From Zavarzinella formosa DSM 19928 (lineage in GTDB: Bacteria; Planctomycetota; Planctomycetia; Gemmatales; Gemmataceae), in NCBI RefSeq assembly GCF_000255705.1, contig NZ_JH636439.1, positions 1,593,286 to 1,657,285 of the forward strand: a stretch of 64,000 nucleotides of DNA. Reading direction: 5' to 3'. Each line of letters opens with the position of its first letter. Position 1 is the first letter of the stretch. The notes beneath the pieces are model-generated. The model made no database searches. It was not told where the DNA came from and was given only the letters and a program-made list of their open reading frames with translations. Below, in pieces: positions 26,044 to 36,173 of the stretch. The translations under genes and the position numbers were made by a program.

Positions 26044-26804
26044 GCCGGATTCTTCTAGAAGTTTGCACGGCCACCCTTGATGACGCCCTCGCCGCCGCCC
26101 AAGGCGGGGCGGATCGGCTGGAACTAAACTCGGCCTTGGAATTGGGCGGGCTGACTCCGTCCCCCGGCGTGTTTCTTCGGATCAGAGAAGTCGTTTCGCT
26201 TCCGTTGTGTGTGATGATTCGCCCCCGGCCCGGCGGATTTCATTACTCTGCAAACGAATTTCAAATGATGATTGAGGAAGCCAAATGGTTCCTCAATCAT
26301 GGGGCTGATGCCATCGTTTTCGGAATTCTGACCGAAGATGGCTTGGTCGACATGAATCGTTGTCGGGAAATCGTCGAACTGGCCGGAACCGGCCGGGCGA
26401 TCTTTCACCGGGCCTTCGATTTGACGCCGGAACCGAAGGCCGCCCTCGAACAACTTATTCATCTCGGTTTCGCACGGGTGATGACCTCGGGCCAACAACC
26501 GGTGACTTTGGCCGGATGCTCGCTCATCAACGAATTGATTTCCCAAGCGGCTGGCCGGATTGAAATCCTCCCGGCGGGCGGCATCAAAACTCAAAATATG
26601 CGGGAAGTGATCGCCCATACGGGCTGCGATCAAATTCATGCGTCGTTACGTTCAGACCGGGAGGATCGTTCCGCAAGACATCGCCCGGCGATTCAGTTCG
26701 GTTCGGCCTCGGGCGATGGGGAGTGCTTTTACCGTTCGACGGACGTGTCCTTGGTCAAGAAGATGCGGGACTTGTTGGACGGGCTACACAATCACACTGG
26801 ATGA
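26040..26804 (+). CDS. cutC: CutC-family protein
   Basis: This 254-residue TIM-barrel protein has the family pattern: [24 protein letters not shown] at the start, [33 protein letters not shown] and PAGGIKTQN. CutC was named for copper homeostasis in E. coli, but its biochemical role remains unclear. Translationally coupled to the helicase through ATGA. 44 bp before kdsB. Confidence 0.9.
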   Translation: MSRILLEVCTATLDDALAAAQGGADRLELNSALELGGLTPSPGVFLRIREVVSLPLCVMIRPRPGGFHYSANEFQMMIEEAKWFLNHGADAIVFGILTEDGLVDMNRCREIVELAGTGRAIFHRAFDLTPEPKAALEQLIHLGFARVMTSGQQPVTLAGCSLINELISQAAGRIEILPAGGIKTQNMREVIAHTGCDQIHASLRSDREDRSARHRPAIQFGSASGDGECFYRSTDVSLVKKMRDLLDGLHNHTG

Positions 26805-26848
26805 ACTTACACTTTTCCCAATAGGTTTTATCGACAGGAAGTCGTCTC

Positions 26849-27613
26849 ATGAGTTCCGTGATCGTCATTCCGGCAAGGTACGAATCCACCCGTCTGCCCG
26901 CGAAGGCCCTCCTGCGAGAAACAGGTAAGTTTCTGGTGCAGCATGTCTACGAGCAAGCTTTGAAAGTTCGTGGGATCGACCAAGTCATCATTGCCACGGA
27001 TGATTCCCGGATCATGGCCGCCGTGGCCAGTTTCGGCGGTCATGCGGCGTCGACCCGCAACGACCACCCCTCGGGAACAGACCGGATTGCGGAAGTGGCG
27101 GCTGCTCTTCAAGCGGATATTGTCATCAACCTCCAAGGGGATGAGCCGCTTCTTAACCCTTCCTATCTCGAATTGCTCAATCAATTGATGCTTGACGATC
27201 CGGCCGCCGAAATGGCGACTTTGGCCGTGCCGGTTCGTAACGAGGAAACTTACCACAATCCGAACGCTGTGAAAGTGGTCTGCGACCGGGCGGGGAATGC
27301 CTTGTATTTCAGCCGTTCGCCAATCCCCTACGTTCGTGATGCGCTGCCGGACTTCAACGCGGAGCCGCCAAAGTTTCTGCATCATCTCGGCCTATATGCC
27401 TATCGCCGGGATGCTCTGTTGAAATTTGCAATGCTTTCACCCCATCCGTTGGAAGAATCGGAAAAACTGGAACAACTTCGCGCCCTTGGCTACGGATGGA
27501 CAATTCGTGTGGGAATCGTTCCGACTGCCGGTCACGGGGTGGACACCCCGGCGGATTATGAGCGTTTTGTGGCCGAGTACCGTCGGCGTCAGGTAAACGA
27601 TCCCGCCGTCTAA
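26849..27613 (+). CDS. kdsB: 3-deoxy-manno-octulosonate cytidylyltransferase
   Basis: KdsB makes CMP-Kdo, the activated inner-core sugar of lipopolysaccharide. The 254 residues contain VIPARYESTRLPAKAL at the start, ATDDSRI, NLQGDEPLL, YFSRSPIPY and the LEQLRAL helix. This indicates that the organism makes Kdo-containing LPS and fits the WaaP-like kinase at 12.7 kb. The start has an AGGAAG site upstream. Confidence 0.95.
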   Translation: MSSVIVIPARYESTRLPAKALLRETGKFLVQHVYEQALKVRGIDQVIIATDDSRIMAAVASFGGHAASTRNDHPSGTDRIAEVAAALQADIVINLQGDEPLLNPSYLELLNQLMLDDPAAEMATLAVPVRNEETYHNPNAVKVVCDRAGNALYFSRSPIPYVRDALPDFNAEPPKFLHHLGLYAYRRDALLKFAMLSPHPLEESEKLEQLRALGYGWTIRVGIVPTAGHGVDTPADYERFVAEYRRRQVNDPAV

Positions 27614-27647
27614 GCAGTTCGGAGGCGGACCGGGGCGAGTCATCCGG

Positions 27648-27653
27648 TATAAT
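27648..27653 (+). promoter_or_regulatory. Candidate -10 box upstream of pyrG
   Basis: A perfect TATAAT preceded by GG lies 77 bases before the pyrG start codon, in the 116-bp gap after kdsB. No convincing -35 is seen at 17 bases. A GC-rich inverted repeat (CCCGCG...CGCGGG, about 27669-27689) lies in the predicted leader. Suggestive only. Confidence 0.3.
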
Positions 27654-27729
27654 GAAGATGGAATGAATTCCCGCGTTTGGGGCGCGCGGGACCACTCCCC
27701 AAACCCACTTCAAGAAAGTCCGCTTGTCC

Positions 27730-29397
27730 ATGACCAAGTATATTTTCGTGACCGGCGGCGTAGTTAGCTCGCTCGGCAAGGGGCTCACGTGTGCCTGCAT
27801 CGGCCTGATGCTGGAACGCCGGGGGTTGAATGTCCGGCTGCAAAAGATGGACCCGTACATCAACGTCGATCCGGGGACGATGAGTCCGTACCAGCACGGT
27901 GAAGTGTATGTGCTCGACGACGGAGCCGAAACGGATCTTGATCTCGGACATTATGAACGCTTCACCAACGCCCCGCTCAACCGCGATTGCAATTTCACGA
28001 CGGGGAAAATCTATTCCTCGGTCATCACGAAGGAACGCAAGGGGGAATACAAGGGCCGCACGGTTCAAGTCATCCCGCATATCACGGACGAGATCAAGTC
28101 CTGCATTCGCAAACTAGCCACTCCGGATGTGGATGTGGTCATCACGGAAGTCGGCGGCACCGTCGGCGACATTGAGGCCATGCCGTTCTTGGAAGCCATC
28201 CGGCAATTTAACCTGGATGTTGGCCGAAACAATTGCATGTACATTCATCTCACTCTTGTGCCGTACTTGAAGGCGGCCGGAGAGTGCAAAACGAAGCCCA
28301 CCCAGCATAGCGTTGGCGAGCTTCGCAAGATCGGCATCCAACCCGACGTGCTGATCTGCCGGACGGAACGGGAACTTCCCAAGGAAGAAGCCGAAAAAAT
28401 CGCCCAGTCCTGTAACGTGGAACGACGGGCGGTCATCGAGGAACGGGACAAAGAATACACGATTTACGAAGTCCCCCTCAGCTTGGTGAACAACAAACTC
28501 GACGAACTGGTAATCGAACGGTTGGCCATCACCAATGCGAAACCACTGAACATGGACGATTGGAAGTCCATGATCGATTCCATGCGGGCTTGGGACCGGG
28601 ATGTGAATATTGCCGTGGTCGGCAAATATGTGAAACATCACGACGCCTACAAATCCGTGTATGAATCACTTGTTCACGCGGGAATCGCCAATCACTGCCG
28701 GGTGAACATCCGCAAGATCGAGGCGGAAAAAGTCGAGGCCGAAGGCGCCGAAAAAGCTCTGGCCGGGGCCGATGCCATCCTCGTGCCGGGCGGGTTCGAC
28801 AAGCGAGGTGTGCTTGGCAAATTGGAAGCCATCCGGTTTGCGCGTGAGAAGAAGATTCCCTTTTTCGGAATCTGCCTCGGGTTACAGTGCGCAGCCATCG
28901 AGTTTGCTCGGAACGTATTGGGCTTGGAAGAAGCGAACTCCACCGAATTCAATCTCACCACCCCATATCCGGTGGTCGCCCTTCTGGATGACCAAAAGAA
29001 GGTCACCCAAGTTGGTGGCACCATGCGATTGGGGGCTTATGAGTGCCGTCTGGCCGACGGGAGCAAGGCGCGCGAGGCTTATGGGTCTGAATTTATTTGG
29101 GAGCGTCACCGCCATCGTTATGAATTCAACAACGATTACCGGGACGTGTTCTCCAAAGCCGGATTAACCATCTCCGGGACCACCCCGGACAGCACGTTGG
29201 TCGAGGTGTTGGAACTGGCCGATCACCCGTGGTTCGTCGGCGTGCAATGTCATCCGGAATTCAAATCCAAGCCGACCAAGGCTCATCCGCTGTTTCGAGC
29301 GTTCGTCGCCGCAGGGTTGGCGTATCGCGCGGAAAAAAAAACCGACCACGCCCGACATCGGGCCCAATCGGTGATTAGCGCCACGTTCCCTTCGTGA
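27730..29397 (+). CDS. pyrG: CTP synthase
   Basis: PyrG converts UTP to CTP with glutamine as nitrogen donor. From the ATG at 27730 the protein has 555 residues. The N-terminal synthetase domain starts [15 protein letters not shown] and contains [23 protein letters not shown]. The C-terminal class I glutaminase domain has the nucleophile Cys382 in FFGICLGLQ, with the later His/Glu ([10 protein letters not shown]). The in-frame TTG at 27724 is less likely. CTP supply fits the neighbouring CMP-Kdo gene, but the link may be fortuitous. Confidence 0.97.
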   Translation: MTKYIFVTGGVVSSLGKGLTCACIGLMLERRGLNVRLQKMDPYINVDPGTMSPYQHGEVYVLDDGAETDLDLGHYERFTNAPLNRDCNFTTGKIYSSVITKERKGEYKGRTVQVIPHITDEIKSCIRKLATPDVDVVITEVGGTVGDIEAMPFLEAIRQFNLDVGRNNCMYIHLTLVPYLKAAGECKTKPTQHSVGELRKIGIQPDVLICRTERELPKEEAEKIAQSCNVERRAVIEERDKEYTIYEVPLSLVNNKLDELVIERLAITNAKPLNMDDWKSMIDSMRAWDRDVNIAVVGKYVKHHDAYKSVYESLVHAGIANHCRVNIRKIEAEKVEAEGAEKALAGADAILVPGGFDKRGVLGKLEAIRFAREKKIPFFGICLGLQCAAIEFARNVLGLEEANSTEFNLTTPYPVVALLDDQKKVTQVGGTMRLGAYECRLADGSKAREAYGSEFIWERHRHRYEFNNDYRDVFSKAGLTISGTTPDSTLVEVLELADHPWFVGVQCHPEFKSKPTKAHPLFRAFVAAGLAYRAEKKTDHARHRAQSVISATFPS

Positions 29398-29401
29398 CCG
29401 A

Positions 29402-31378
29402 TTACTTTTTCGGGAACTTCCAAAACTCATCAAAAAGGCCGTTTTCGATCACCTCGAAAGCGGCCTTGTCTTTGGCCGTCGGTGTTGGTTTGACAACGGC
29501 AAAATCTCCCAATCGCGGGTAGAGTTGCGCGTTTGTTCCCTTGAACTCAGCCTCATGAAACGTGTGGCCGGAGTTTAAAACGACATACGCGCCCGGAGTT
29601 TTGGGATGGGGATAAATCATCATCGGGAGATGACTCTTTGCGGGATAAACCCCTCCATTGACAGTCAGGTTTTCCGAAGTCCATTTGAAGGGCAATTCAG
29701 GCAGCAATCTGGCGATGAGCGAATTGCTGGACGGATCGCCAAAGAGGATCAACGACTTGTTTCCGATCTCGGACGGGATCAATTCCGAATCTTTGACCAC
29801 CCGAAGTTCGCCACGAAGATTCTTGTCCCATTCACGTTTGAACCGTTCCAATTGAGCCATCGCGGCTGTGTGCATTTCCTGGTTTGCGGGTTTGCCGGTT
29901 CCGACCACACAGACGAAGGCTTTCGTAAAAGCGTCGTCAATCGGCCCTTGCAGGTTTGGCCTCTTTTCCAAAGTTGAAGAGGTTTCTTTGGCCATGCTCC
30001 ATTGGCCGTTCAACTTGACGAATGAGCGGGTGAGGGCCTTATCCTCATTGACACTTCCCACGTTTTGGCCGTCAATTGTCACTTGTCCGGGAAATCCAGA
30101 ACTGGCGGGTTCGGTATTGGTCAGGGTCAGCCGTCGGATGTTTTGTGTCTTCAAATCGAATGATTTACCGTCCCAAGCGCCAACCACATTTGCGGCTTGA
30201 TAGTGGTGTTCCATGCCCTCGATTTGAACCCAGTCGCATGTTGCATTTTTCAGGGTGAATGTGGTGAAATTCACTTTCGCAGGCATGAACGGTCTGGCCT
30301 TGCCCGTTCCGGCAAACTCTTGCAGTTTCTCCTCGGCTTTCTTCTGCCATTCGGGCGGGAATTTGTGTTCGAGACCCGGCCCGATCAGATGGGTCATGTG
30401 TTTGGAAAGCCCTAGTTCTTTCAATCGCTTTTCGATGTTGTCGGCCGCGAGACGTTGCTTGTCGATTTCTCCGCTGTAGGCAACCACGGGAACGTCCGAA
30501 ACGTTGGCGACATAATTGAGCGCGTCATAGATCGTCAGCATCTCTTCCACAGGTTGCGGCAGAACCTCCGGCAAACCGCCGATGTAACCGTGAGTGGTGG
30601 TGAAACCGGCTCCCGGTTGAATCGCCACAAACCGATCCGGATGACGCAGACCAAGATGCCAGGTTCCCGCCCCGCCCATCGAAAAACCTTTGAGAACCAC
30701 CCGTCGAACATCCAGCAAGTCGGCCCGGCCCAGCGATTTTTCCGTTGCGATGAAACCGGCAAGGGCTTCAAAAACATCGTTCTCCCCGGCCCAACGATAG
30801 GCGTTGTTCCCCCGGCCATAAATGTCGAGCTGGATAAAATCGTTATCTTTGGGGGTGTTTTTTTCCGCGTGGCTGTTGAGAAATTTCACTTCGGTCAGGG
30901 TGCTGTCCCGGCCATGAAGCATGATGTCGATTCGCCACTTTTTCTTTTCTTTGCCATAACCGGCGGGATACCACACCCCATATGGCTGAACCGAACCGTC
31001 CACGTCGGAACGATATGCTCGGGCGACAGACTTTCCGGAGACGTCCAGCCATGCTGGCTTGCCAGTTTTGGCCAGTTCGGAACGCTTCATCCCCTGATCG
31101 ATCACGGCCAGAATTTGCTTGCCGATGTCGGCGGTGAAATATTCATGATGGCGGGTGATCCATTCGATGGCCTTCGGGTAGATCAGCAAATCTGCCTGGT
31201 GTTCCGGGGACAATTTTTTGACTGCCGATGCCACCGCTTCATCGAGAGTTGTTTTCTTCTCGGCAATCAGTTTCAGGGCGGCGGCATCCGGGGATTTGGC
31301 TGGCGGCGGGTCAAAATTCTGGGCCAACATTGGAGACGTCAAACTCGCCACGAGGAGCAGGCTTAAAAGGAGTCGCAT
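29402..31378 (-). CDS. Secreted alpha/beta-hydrolase (prolyl-oligopeptidase/esterase-like)
   Basis: This 658-residue protein has a signal peptide (LLLSLLLVASLTSPMLAQ). A helical region precedes an alpha/beta-hydrolase domain with the nucleophile elbow KGFSMGGAGTWHLG and an Asp/His pair plausibly in AYSGEIDKQR and GPGLEHKFPPEW. A C-terminal beta-rich domain of about 250 residues follows. It resembles planctomycete proteins annotated as prolyl oligopeptidase family or PHB-depolymerase-like esterases. Substrate unknown. Its stop lies 4 bases beyond the convergent pyrG stop. Confidence 0.8.
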   Translation of the reverse strand: MRLLLSLLLVASLTSPMLAQNFDPPPAKSPDAAALKLIAEKKTTLDEAVASAVKKLSPEHQADLLIYPKAIEWITRHHEYFTADIGKQILAVIDQGMKRSELAKTGKPAWLDVSGKSVARAYRSDVDGSVQPYGVWYPAGYGKEKKKWRIDIMLHGRDSTLTEVKFLNSHAEKNTPKDNDFIQLDIYGRGNNAYRWAGENDVFEALAGFIATEKSLGRADLLDVRRVVLKGFSMGGAGTWHLGLRHPDRFVAIQPGAGFTTTHGYIGGLPEVLPQPVEEMLTIYDALNYVANVSDVPVVAYSGEIDKQRLAADNIEKRLKELGLSKHMTHLIGPGLEHKFPPEWQKKAEEKLQEFAGTGKARPFMPAKVNFTTFTLKNATCDWVQIEGMEHHYQAANVVGAWDGKSFDLKTQNIRRLTLTNTEPASSGFPGQVTIDGQNVGSVNEDKALTRSFVKLNGQWSMAKETSSTLEKRPNLQGPIDDAFTKAFVCVVGTGKPANQEMHTAAMAQLERFKREWDKNLRGELRVVKDSELIPSEIGNKSLILFGDPSSNSLIARLLPELPFKWTSENLTVNGGVYPAKSHLPMMIYPHPKTPGAYVVLNSGHTFHEAEFKGTNAQLYPRLGDFAVVKPTPTAKDKAAFEVIENGLFDEFWKFPKK

Positions 31379-31468
31379 GACTGGTCACTTCCGATGAACG
31401 GGAAACGTCCAGACAGGGTAGCCGGGGAGATGGCCGGATGCAACGAAGGAACGAAGAAATCGCTTTCC

Positions 31469-31732
31469 TCAACCTGTCGGCGGTGGTGGCAACGGAGGCG
31501 GGTCATTGTCGCCGGGGATGTTCGGATTCGGAATGGAAGGGCGGTCTGCCGGATCACGTCGATTCGGCGGCAGCTCTCTTTCCGGCGGCAGGGATCGTCT
31601 GGGCGGCGGGCCGTCAATGTCGCGTGGGCGTTCGGGGGCCGAATAACCGGGCCGCAGCCAGTCCAACGTGTCGGCCACGGGTGCGGAACTGCACCCGGCC
31701 GAGCAAATAAGGATCGCCCAAGGCCATTTCAT
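31469..31732 (-). CDS. Small proline-rich lipoprotein
   Basis: The 87-residue protein has a short signal sequence with a lipobox (ILICSAGCSS), then an APVADTLDWLRPG segment and a tail dominated by Pro, Arg and Asp (ending PPPLPPPPTG). Its size, lipobox and position 52 bp downstream of holB make it a credible gene. It is probably a lipid-anchored, disordered envelope protein of unknown role. Confidence 0.6.
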   Translation of the reverse strand: MKWPWAILICSAGCSSAPVADTLDWLRPGYSAPERPRDIDGPPPRRSLPPERELPPNRRDPADRPSIPNPNIPGDNDPPPLPPPPTG

Positions 31733-31784
31733 GATGTGATCGAAATAACACGCGATTCCGATTCACGCAAGAACGATCTGCCGA

Positions 31785-32792
31785 TTATCGGCCGAGAAAA
31801 TCGGCAAAGGCTTCCAGAATCAGGTCAATCTGCACATACCGCTCGTTTTGGTCGTCGGCAGCAATCGCCCGCTCCGTCCACCGGTCAATCTTGTCGAGGC
31901 CGACCCGTTCGGCAAACTTGCTCAATATCTCATGTAATTCAGAATCAGCCACCAGCGGGGGAACTCCATGAACAATCCGCACGGCATCCTGAAGGAGATT
32001 GACGAATAACTTCAACACCAACGCAAGTCGCTTTCGCTTCGGGCCACTTTCCTTGCCCGCTTCGTCGATGAATTGCTGCCATTGCTTGGTGAACTCAAGG
32101 CTGTCGATTTGCTCGGATTTCAACAAGCCAACAAGGATGTTCCGAAACGCCCAAAGATCCGGGTCGTTGAGTTCGATCGCTTGTCCGGGGCTGCCGCCGC
32201 CGAGGCGGGCGAGACGATCCCGAAGAATCGGATCATCCACTCCGTGGCGACTGAGAATTTCCCGCACATCCGCAGGCAGCAGCGCCGAAAATCGCACCAC
32301 CTGACACCGGGAACGAATGGTCGGGAGCATTTGTTCCGAATCAACCCGGCTAAGAAGGATGAGCATGGCCTTGGGCGGTGGTTCTTCAAGGGTTTTCAAA
32401 AAGGCATTGGCCGCTTCGGTGCTTAGAGTCTCCGCATCATCCAAAACGGCGATCTTGTAACCGCCGCGCAGAGATTTCATGCCGAATTGATCGATCAGTT
32501 CTCGCACTTGCTTGATGGGAAACTCGTTCTTGTCGGCCGGTTTGGTCGCGTAAAGGTAATCGGGATGAGTGTTCGCGGTGAACAAATGACAGCCCGCGCA
32601 TTCTCCGCAAGATGCGAAAGAGCTGGTCTTCCGTTCACAAAGCAGCGTGTTGGCCAATTCGCGGGCAAGTGATTGTTTGCCGATGCCGGGCGGTCCCGCG
32701 AACAGATAGGCATGACCCAACCGGCCGGTTTGCCAGGCATTGGCAAATTGATGAATGATCCGGTCGTGGCCGAGGATTTGTTTCCAACTCAT
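31785..32792 (-). CDS. holB: DNA polymerase III delta-prime subunit
   Basis: HolB is part of the clamp-loader that loads the sliding clamp on DNA. The 335 residues contain the start GHDRIIHQFANAW, a P-loop GPPGIGKQS, a four-Cys zinc module (CGECAGC region), the LEEPPPKAMLILLSR sensor block and the SRC motif (IRSRCQVV). It retains a P-loop, unlike E. coli delta-prime. Its start overlaps the tmk stop by ATGA, giving a lipA-tmk-holB operon. Confidence 0.92.
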   Translation of the reverse strand: MSWKQILGHDRIIHQFANAWQTGRLGHAYLFAGPPGIGKQSLARELANTLLCERKTSSFASCGECAGCHLFTANTHPDYLYATKPADKNEFPIKQVRELIDQFGMKSLRGGYKIAVLDDAETLSTEAANAFLKTLEEPPPKAMLILLSRVDSEQMLPTIRSRCQVVRFSALLPADVREILSRHGVDDPILRDRLARLGGGSPGQAIELNDPDLWAFRNILVGLLKSEQIDSLEFTKQWQQFIDEAGKESGPKRKRLALVLKLFVNLLQDAVRIVHGVPPLVADSELHEILSKFAERVGLDKIDRWTERAIAADDQNERYVQIDLILEAFADFLGR

Positions 32793-33436
32793 GATTCAGT
32801 CGGGATCGTCAATCCGCGCGAGCGGAGCAGGGGGGCGACATGCCGGCGCAACTCAGTCTGAATCGCATCGACGGAGGCCGATGCGTCAATGATCCTGAAT
32901 GTGTCCGGCCGGTTGGCAGCCTCCGTGCGAAACCCCGCCCGGACACGTTCAAAATAGGCTTCTCCTCGCGATTCGAGCCGGTCGGCGGTCCGGCCGCGTC
33001 GTTTGGCGGCCTCGCCAATGGGCATGTCAAGAATCATGGTCAGGTCCGGCATCAGTTGGCCGGTGGAAAACAGACCGACCATCCTAATCTCTTCCGGGTC
33101 AAGGTCACCCGCATGGCCCTGATAAACGACATTCGCCGAGACGAACCGATCCGAGATGACCACTGTTCCGGCTTCCAAGGCCGGACGAATCACTTGATGA
33201 ACCAACTCGGCCCGGCTGGCCATGAACAGCAATGTTTCCGCGCGGTCACCCATGCGGGATTCTGTGTTGAGCAAAATCGCCCGAAGTTGATCGCCAACGG
33301 GTGTTCCTCCGGGATCGGCACAGCGAATTGCGGGGATGCCGATGGAAGAAAGCCAGTCAATTAACAAACGGCATTGGGTCGATTTGCCCGTCCCGTCGAT
33401 GCCGTCCAACGAGATGAACGGGGCCGGAGTCTTCAT
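32789..33436 (-). CDS. tmk: Thymidylate kinase
   Basis: Tmk phosphorylates dTMP to dTDP. The 215 residues show the P-loop GIDGTGKST, the ADPGGTPVG segment (DPGGT corresponds to the usual EPGGT), the DR motif VISDRFVSANVVYQG, and a lid region with REAYFERV-like sequence (SRGEAYFERV). Coupled at both ends by ATGA overlaps to lipA and holB. The tmk-holB neighbourhood is widespread in bacteria. Confidence 0.95.
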   Translation of the reverse strand: MKTPAPFISLDGIDGTGKSTQCRLLIDWLSSIGIPAIRCADPGGTPVGDQLRAILLNTESRMGDRAETLLFMASRAELVHQVIRPALEAGTVVISDRFVSANVVYQGHAGDLDPEEIRMVGLFSTGQLMPDLTMILDMPIGEAAKRRGRTADRLESRGEAYFERVRAGFRTEAANRPDTFRIIDASASVDAIQTELRRHVAPLLRSRGLTIPTES

Positions 33437-34341
33437 GCCGTCATTTCCATGTGCGGAACCATTTCATCCGCATGGTAACTCGACCGCACGAACGGCCCGG
33501 CCACTACTTGTTTGAAACCAAATTGCCTGGCCTTGGCGGCAATTTCATCAAACTCGGCGGGGGGCAGAAACCGCGACACCGGAATGTGTTTGAGCGTGGG
33601 GGCCAAGTACTGCCCGAGTGTCAGCACATCGCAATTAATCTCGCGGATGTCCGCGATGACATCGAACAATTCGCCGATGGTCTCGCCGATTCCAAGCATC
33701 AAGCCAGTCTTGGTCACCATGCTTGGGGAAACTTCCTTGACCCGTTTGAGCAGATCAAGACTACGGCGATATTCCGCCTTGCCCCGCACTTTTTTGTGCA
33801 GGCGGGGAACCGTCTCTAAGTTGTGATTGAAGACGGCCGGATTCGCTTCGATCACCCGGTCGATGGCCGCATGATCGCCCATGAAATCGGGCGTCAGCAC
33901 TTCTACCGCCGCACCGGTTCGTTCCCGGACGGCCACCACGCAGCGATAAAAATGATCGGCCCCGCCATCGGGAAGATCATCTCTCGTCACGGAGGTGATG
34001 ACGACATGCTTCAACCCAAGCCTGTCAGCCGCCTCGGCCACTCGGGCGGGTTCGTCGTCTTCCAAGCCCTCCGGCGTGCCGCGAGGCACGGAGCAAAAGC
34101 CGCAAGGGCGGGTGCAGATGTTCCCGAGGATCATGAATGTGGCAGTTCGTCGCGCGTAGCATTCGGGCCGGTTGGGACAGCGGGCGCTCTCGCACACTGT
34201 TTCCAATTTCAAATCGTCGATGAGACGAGTCGTGAAAAAGTTTTCGTTGCCCTTCGGCAGCGTCCGCTTGAGCCAGGCGGGCAAACGGTGACGGGGCGGT
34301 TCGTCGGCGGGCAGGCTCGGCAAGACGGGAAGGGTCAGCAT
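33433..34341 (-). CDS. lipA: Lipoyl synthase
   Basis: LipA is a radical-SAM enzyme that inserts two sulfurs into octanoyl groups on lipoyl-dependent enzymes. The 302 residues carry both iron-sulfur motifs: the auxiliary cluster CESARCPNRPEC and the radical-SAM CTRPCGFC, plus the RSSYHADE end motif with the auxiliary Ser ligand. It is the first gene of the lipA-tmk-holB run. A 274-bp region separates it from the divergent HEAT-repeat gene; TTGACA at 34553-34558 is a possible promoter element for the latter. Confidence 0.96.
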   Translation of the reverse strand: MLTLPVLPSLPADEPPRHRLPAWLKRTLPKGNENFFTTRLIDDLKLETVCESARCPNRPECYARRTATFMILGNICTRPCGFCSVPRGTPEGLEDDEPARVAEAADRLGLKHVVITSVTRDDLPDGGADHFYRCVVAVRERTGAAVEVLTPDFMGDHAAIDRVIEANPAVFNHNLETVPRLHKKVRGKAEYRRSLDLLKRVKEVSPSMVTKTGLMLGIGETIGELFDVIADIREINCDVLTLGQYLAPTLKHIPVSRFLPPAEFDEIAAKARQFGFKQVVAGPFVRSSYHADEMVPHMEMTA

Positions 34342-34615
34342 GCGTGAAATGATTCACCGGTTAAAAGGTTGCTTCCTTCCATCATCCTAGCAGGGGGACT
34401 TCGCGCTGGAAGAGTTGAAGGGAAGTTCTTCAGAGATCATCGTTCCCTTGTGGCGGTCGCGGTGCAACCGATTCAAGCGGTTATTTTTGACAGGCCATTT
34501 CATCATGCTTCGGAATGGAACGCAAATTGCCCTTGGGGTAGCTGGCGGGCATTTGACATATTGAACAATCGGTGGATGTTCCGGCCGAGGCATTGATCGC
34601 ATTGGGAGTCGCATC

Positions 34616-36097
34616 ATGGCATGGTCCGTGCGGAAACAAGTGTTTGCTTGGTGTGCGACGGGACTGGGTCTCGTGGCGTTGGAAGAATCGTCGGTTGCCC
34701 AAGGCCGGGACAACAACCGACCCCTCGATCAGGACACGATCAAACGGCTTGAAGCGGTCATTCCGTCGGTGAAGGATTCGCTCAAATCAGGGAACCCCAA
34801 TTCCCAAAAAGCGGCTCTGACATTGCTCGCGGATCTGCCGCCGGCTCTGGTGGCGCGGGCCGACATGGGGCCGGCGATTCGGAATCTTCTGGAAAGCAAG
34901 CCTGCCGATCCCGAAATCGTGAACATGGCTCTGCGGGCGTTTGGCAAAAGCTACCCGTTGCCGGCCGAGATCGACAAAACCTTCAAATTGTTTGATGGCT
35001 CCACGGACCCGGCCGTTCAGCAGGGGCTTGCGGAAGCCGCCACGGGATTGGTCACCTCGGCCGTCCCGTCCAGCAAATCAGTGCGAAACGCCAAGCCATA
35101 TGCGGACATTGCGGCAACGGTCATGCCTTATCTCTCCAATTCCCTCAATGGCGCTCGTCCGGCGACAAGGGTGACGGGATTAAAGGGATATCAATCCATC
35201 GGAACGTCTTTGGCGGATATCTTCACGTTTGAATCAAATCCCTCCCGCGAGTTGTTCCCGGATGAGGTAAAGCCCAAGACCGACCGTTGGGAACCGCTTT
35301 TTCCGATTCTCAAAAAGTTAGACACTGAATTGCCGAAATTGGCCGGTGTGCTTGCCGATCAGGATGCCACCGCACGACTCACGGCCATTCAAGTGGTTGA
35401 GTCTTTTGGCAACGCCCGGAAAGCGGCCGTCGCAGCCGATCCCGGCATCACCAGTTTTGGAACCAAAGGTTTTGAACCACTGGTTCCAAAACTGGCTTCA
35501 TGCCTGCAAGATTCGGACCCGGTCATTCGGATGGCGGCCATCGAGGCATTGGACCCTCTTGGCGGCGGGCTTGTTCACGTCGGCGCGTTGATTCCCGCGA
35601 CCTCGGATTCGGTTCTTCCGGTGCGTTGGGCGGCAGTCCGGGCGTTGGGCAAAATCGCCCCGGCCAATGGGACCGGCAAGGATTCGGCGGCAGCCGTGGA
35701 GGCTCTTGCCAAGTTGGCGAACGACCCTGATGTGGATCTTCGGTCAGCCGCCCTGGTCGCCTTGCAACGGTATGGGGCGGCCGCCAAGGCCGCTAACTCC
35801 GAGATTGTCCGGGCGGTCACCACGGGGGATGTGGAATGCCGGATCATCGCCATGCGAACGCTGGTTGCCGTCAAACTGGATCCGGTTGACGCCGTCCCGG
35901 CCTTGGTTCCGGCGCTGGAAGATGATATCCGTCTGGCCCGTGCGGCGGCCGTGGCGCTTGGCCGTTACGGTCCCCCTGCCAAATCAGCCGTCCCGTCGCT
36001 TCGGAAGGCACTTTCGTCAACCGATCAAGAACTCCGCCTGGCAGCTGGCGAAGCTCTTCTTCTGATTGAAAATCCGAAGAAGCCAAAAGATGATTGA
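34616..36097 (+). CDS. Secreted HEAT-repeat protein
   Basis: The 493-residue protein has an N-terminal signal-like segment (VFAWCATGLGLVALEESSVAQG). It then contains repeating pairs of helices of the HEAT type, clearest from about residue 235: LTAIQVVESFGNARKAA, DPVIRMAAIEALDPLGGG, VRWAAVRALGKIAPA, VDLRSAALVALQRYGAAAKAA and LAAGEALLLIENP. Such scaffolds bind other proteins; no enzymatic motif is present. It is probably periplasmic. Convergent with the pseudouridine synthase gene. Confidence 0.85.
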   Translation: MAWSVRKQVFAWCATGLGLVALEESSVAQGRDNNRPLDQDTIKRLEAVIPSVKDSLKSGNPNSQKAALTLLADLPPALVARADMGPAIRNLLESKPADPEIVNMALRAFGKSYPLPAEIDKTFKLFDGSTDPAVQQGLAEAATGLVTSAVPSSKSVRNAKPYADIAATVMPYLSNSLNGARPATRVTGLKGYQSIGTSLADIFTFESNPSRELFPDEVKPKTDRWEPLFPILKKLDTELPKLAGVLADQDATARLTAIQVVESFGNARKAAVAADPGITSFGTKGFEPLVPKLASCLQDSDPVIRMAAIEALDPLGGGLVHVGALIPATSDSVLPVRWAAVRALGKIAPANGTGKDSAAAVEALAKLANDPDVDLRSAALVALQRYGAAAKAANSEIVRAVTTGDVECRIIAMRTLVAVKLDPVDAVPALVPALEDDIRLARAAAVALGRYGPPAKSAVPSLRKALSSTDQELRLAAGEALLLIENPKKPKDD

Positions 36098-36173
36098 GTG
36101 AAGCGATTGTCTCGGACGAAAACAGAAATCTTCGGAGCCGTTACTTGTCGTCGAGGCGATCAAGTGGCGGCTC

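Noticed and set aside
32840-33364. Plus-strand frame opposite tmk
   Set aside because: Antisense shadow of a gene with a clear P-loop and DR motif; no start signal or domain of its own.
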